A stretch of 7,673 bases of DNA from the NCBI GenBank assembly GCA_021837545.1, contig JAKBFR010000113.1, forward strand, positions 1-7,673, read 5' to 3'. Source of the stretch: Bacillota bacterium (lineage in GTDB: Bacteria > Bacillota_A > Clostridia > Clostridiales > Clostridiaceae). Under the pieces are notes generated by a model. That model searched no databases. It saw nothing but the letters and a program-made list of their open reading frames with translations, and was not told the origin of the DNA. Position 1 is the stretch's first letter. Every line of letters begins with the position of its first letter. Of this stretch, positions 7,603 to 7,673 are shown piece after piece. Both the position numbers and the translations under genes were made by a program.

Positions 7603-7673
7603 AAGGTTTTTAATAGATAAGTACATTTCTCCTTTTAGAGAATTATATGGATCGAAATTAATCTTTAATTTAA

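Noticed and set aside
7553..7639. 28-codon minus-strand frame preceded by AGGAG
   Set aside because: The ribosome site is only two bases from the ATG, the peptide is low complexity, and the frame crosses a convincing rightward promoter.

Overview
The window looks like a chromosomal signalling and chemotaxis locus of a low-GC Firmicute, most likely a Clostridium. The evidence is the strongly AT-rich composition, the AGA/ATA/TTA-biased codon use, the strong AGGAGG-type ribosome binding sites, and chemoreceptors with long Firmicute-style cytoplasmic arms. No mobile element, rRNA, tRNA or CRISPR array is visible.

Left block (2-4735, + strand): three closely spaced genes that probably form one operon. 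The first is the 3' part of a hybrid sensor histidine kinase (PAS-PAS-HisKA-HATPase-REC-Hpt-like), whose beginning lies outside the window. Nineteen bases later comes a single-domain CheY-like response regulator. After 59 more bases comes a membrane chemoreceptor with a dCache-type extracellular sensor. A His-Asp-His-Asp phosphorelay can be read from kinase to stand-alone receiver. The output regulator has no DNA-binding domain, so it probably acts through protein contacts. A perfect 16-bp inverted repeat (4780-4820) closes the operon.

Middle (4828-5463, - strand): a secreted, all-helical protein of about 211 residues with no recognised enzyme motif. It converges on the first chemoreceptor and shares the terminator hairpin. 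It appears to be built from three copies of a roughly 56-residue helical unit with recurring His and Asp positions. Its start is better placed at the ATG at 5463 than at the in-frame GTG at 5472.

Right block (5750-7465, + strand): a second chemoreceptor with a four-helix-bundle type ligand domain. It is transcribed divergently from the secreted gene, behind a good match to a motility sigma factor (FliA/SigD) promoter at 5601-5627. From the second HAMP helix to the C-terminus the two chemoreceptors align over 326 residues without a gap, so they could share one signalling array although their sensor domains differ completely.

Right edge (7466-7673): no gene. It holds a strong vegetative-type promoter with an extended -10 box, overlapped by an operator-like dyad, that must serve a gene beyond the window.

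The least described element is the secreted three-repeat helical protein between the two chemoreceptors. A role in presenting or scavenging a ligand for one of the receptors is an inference from position only.
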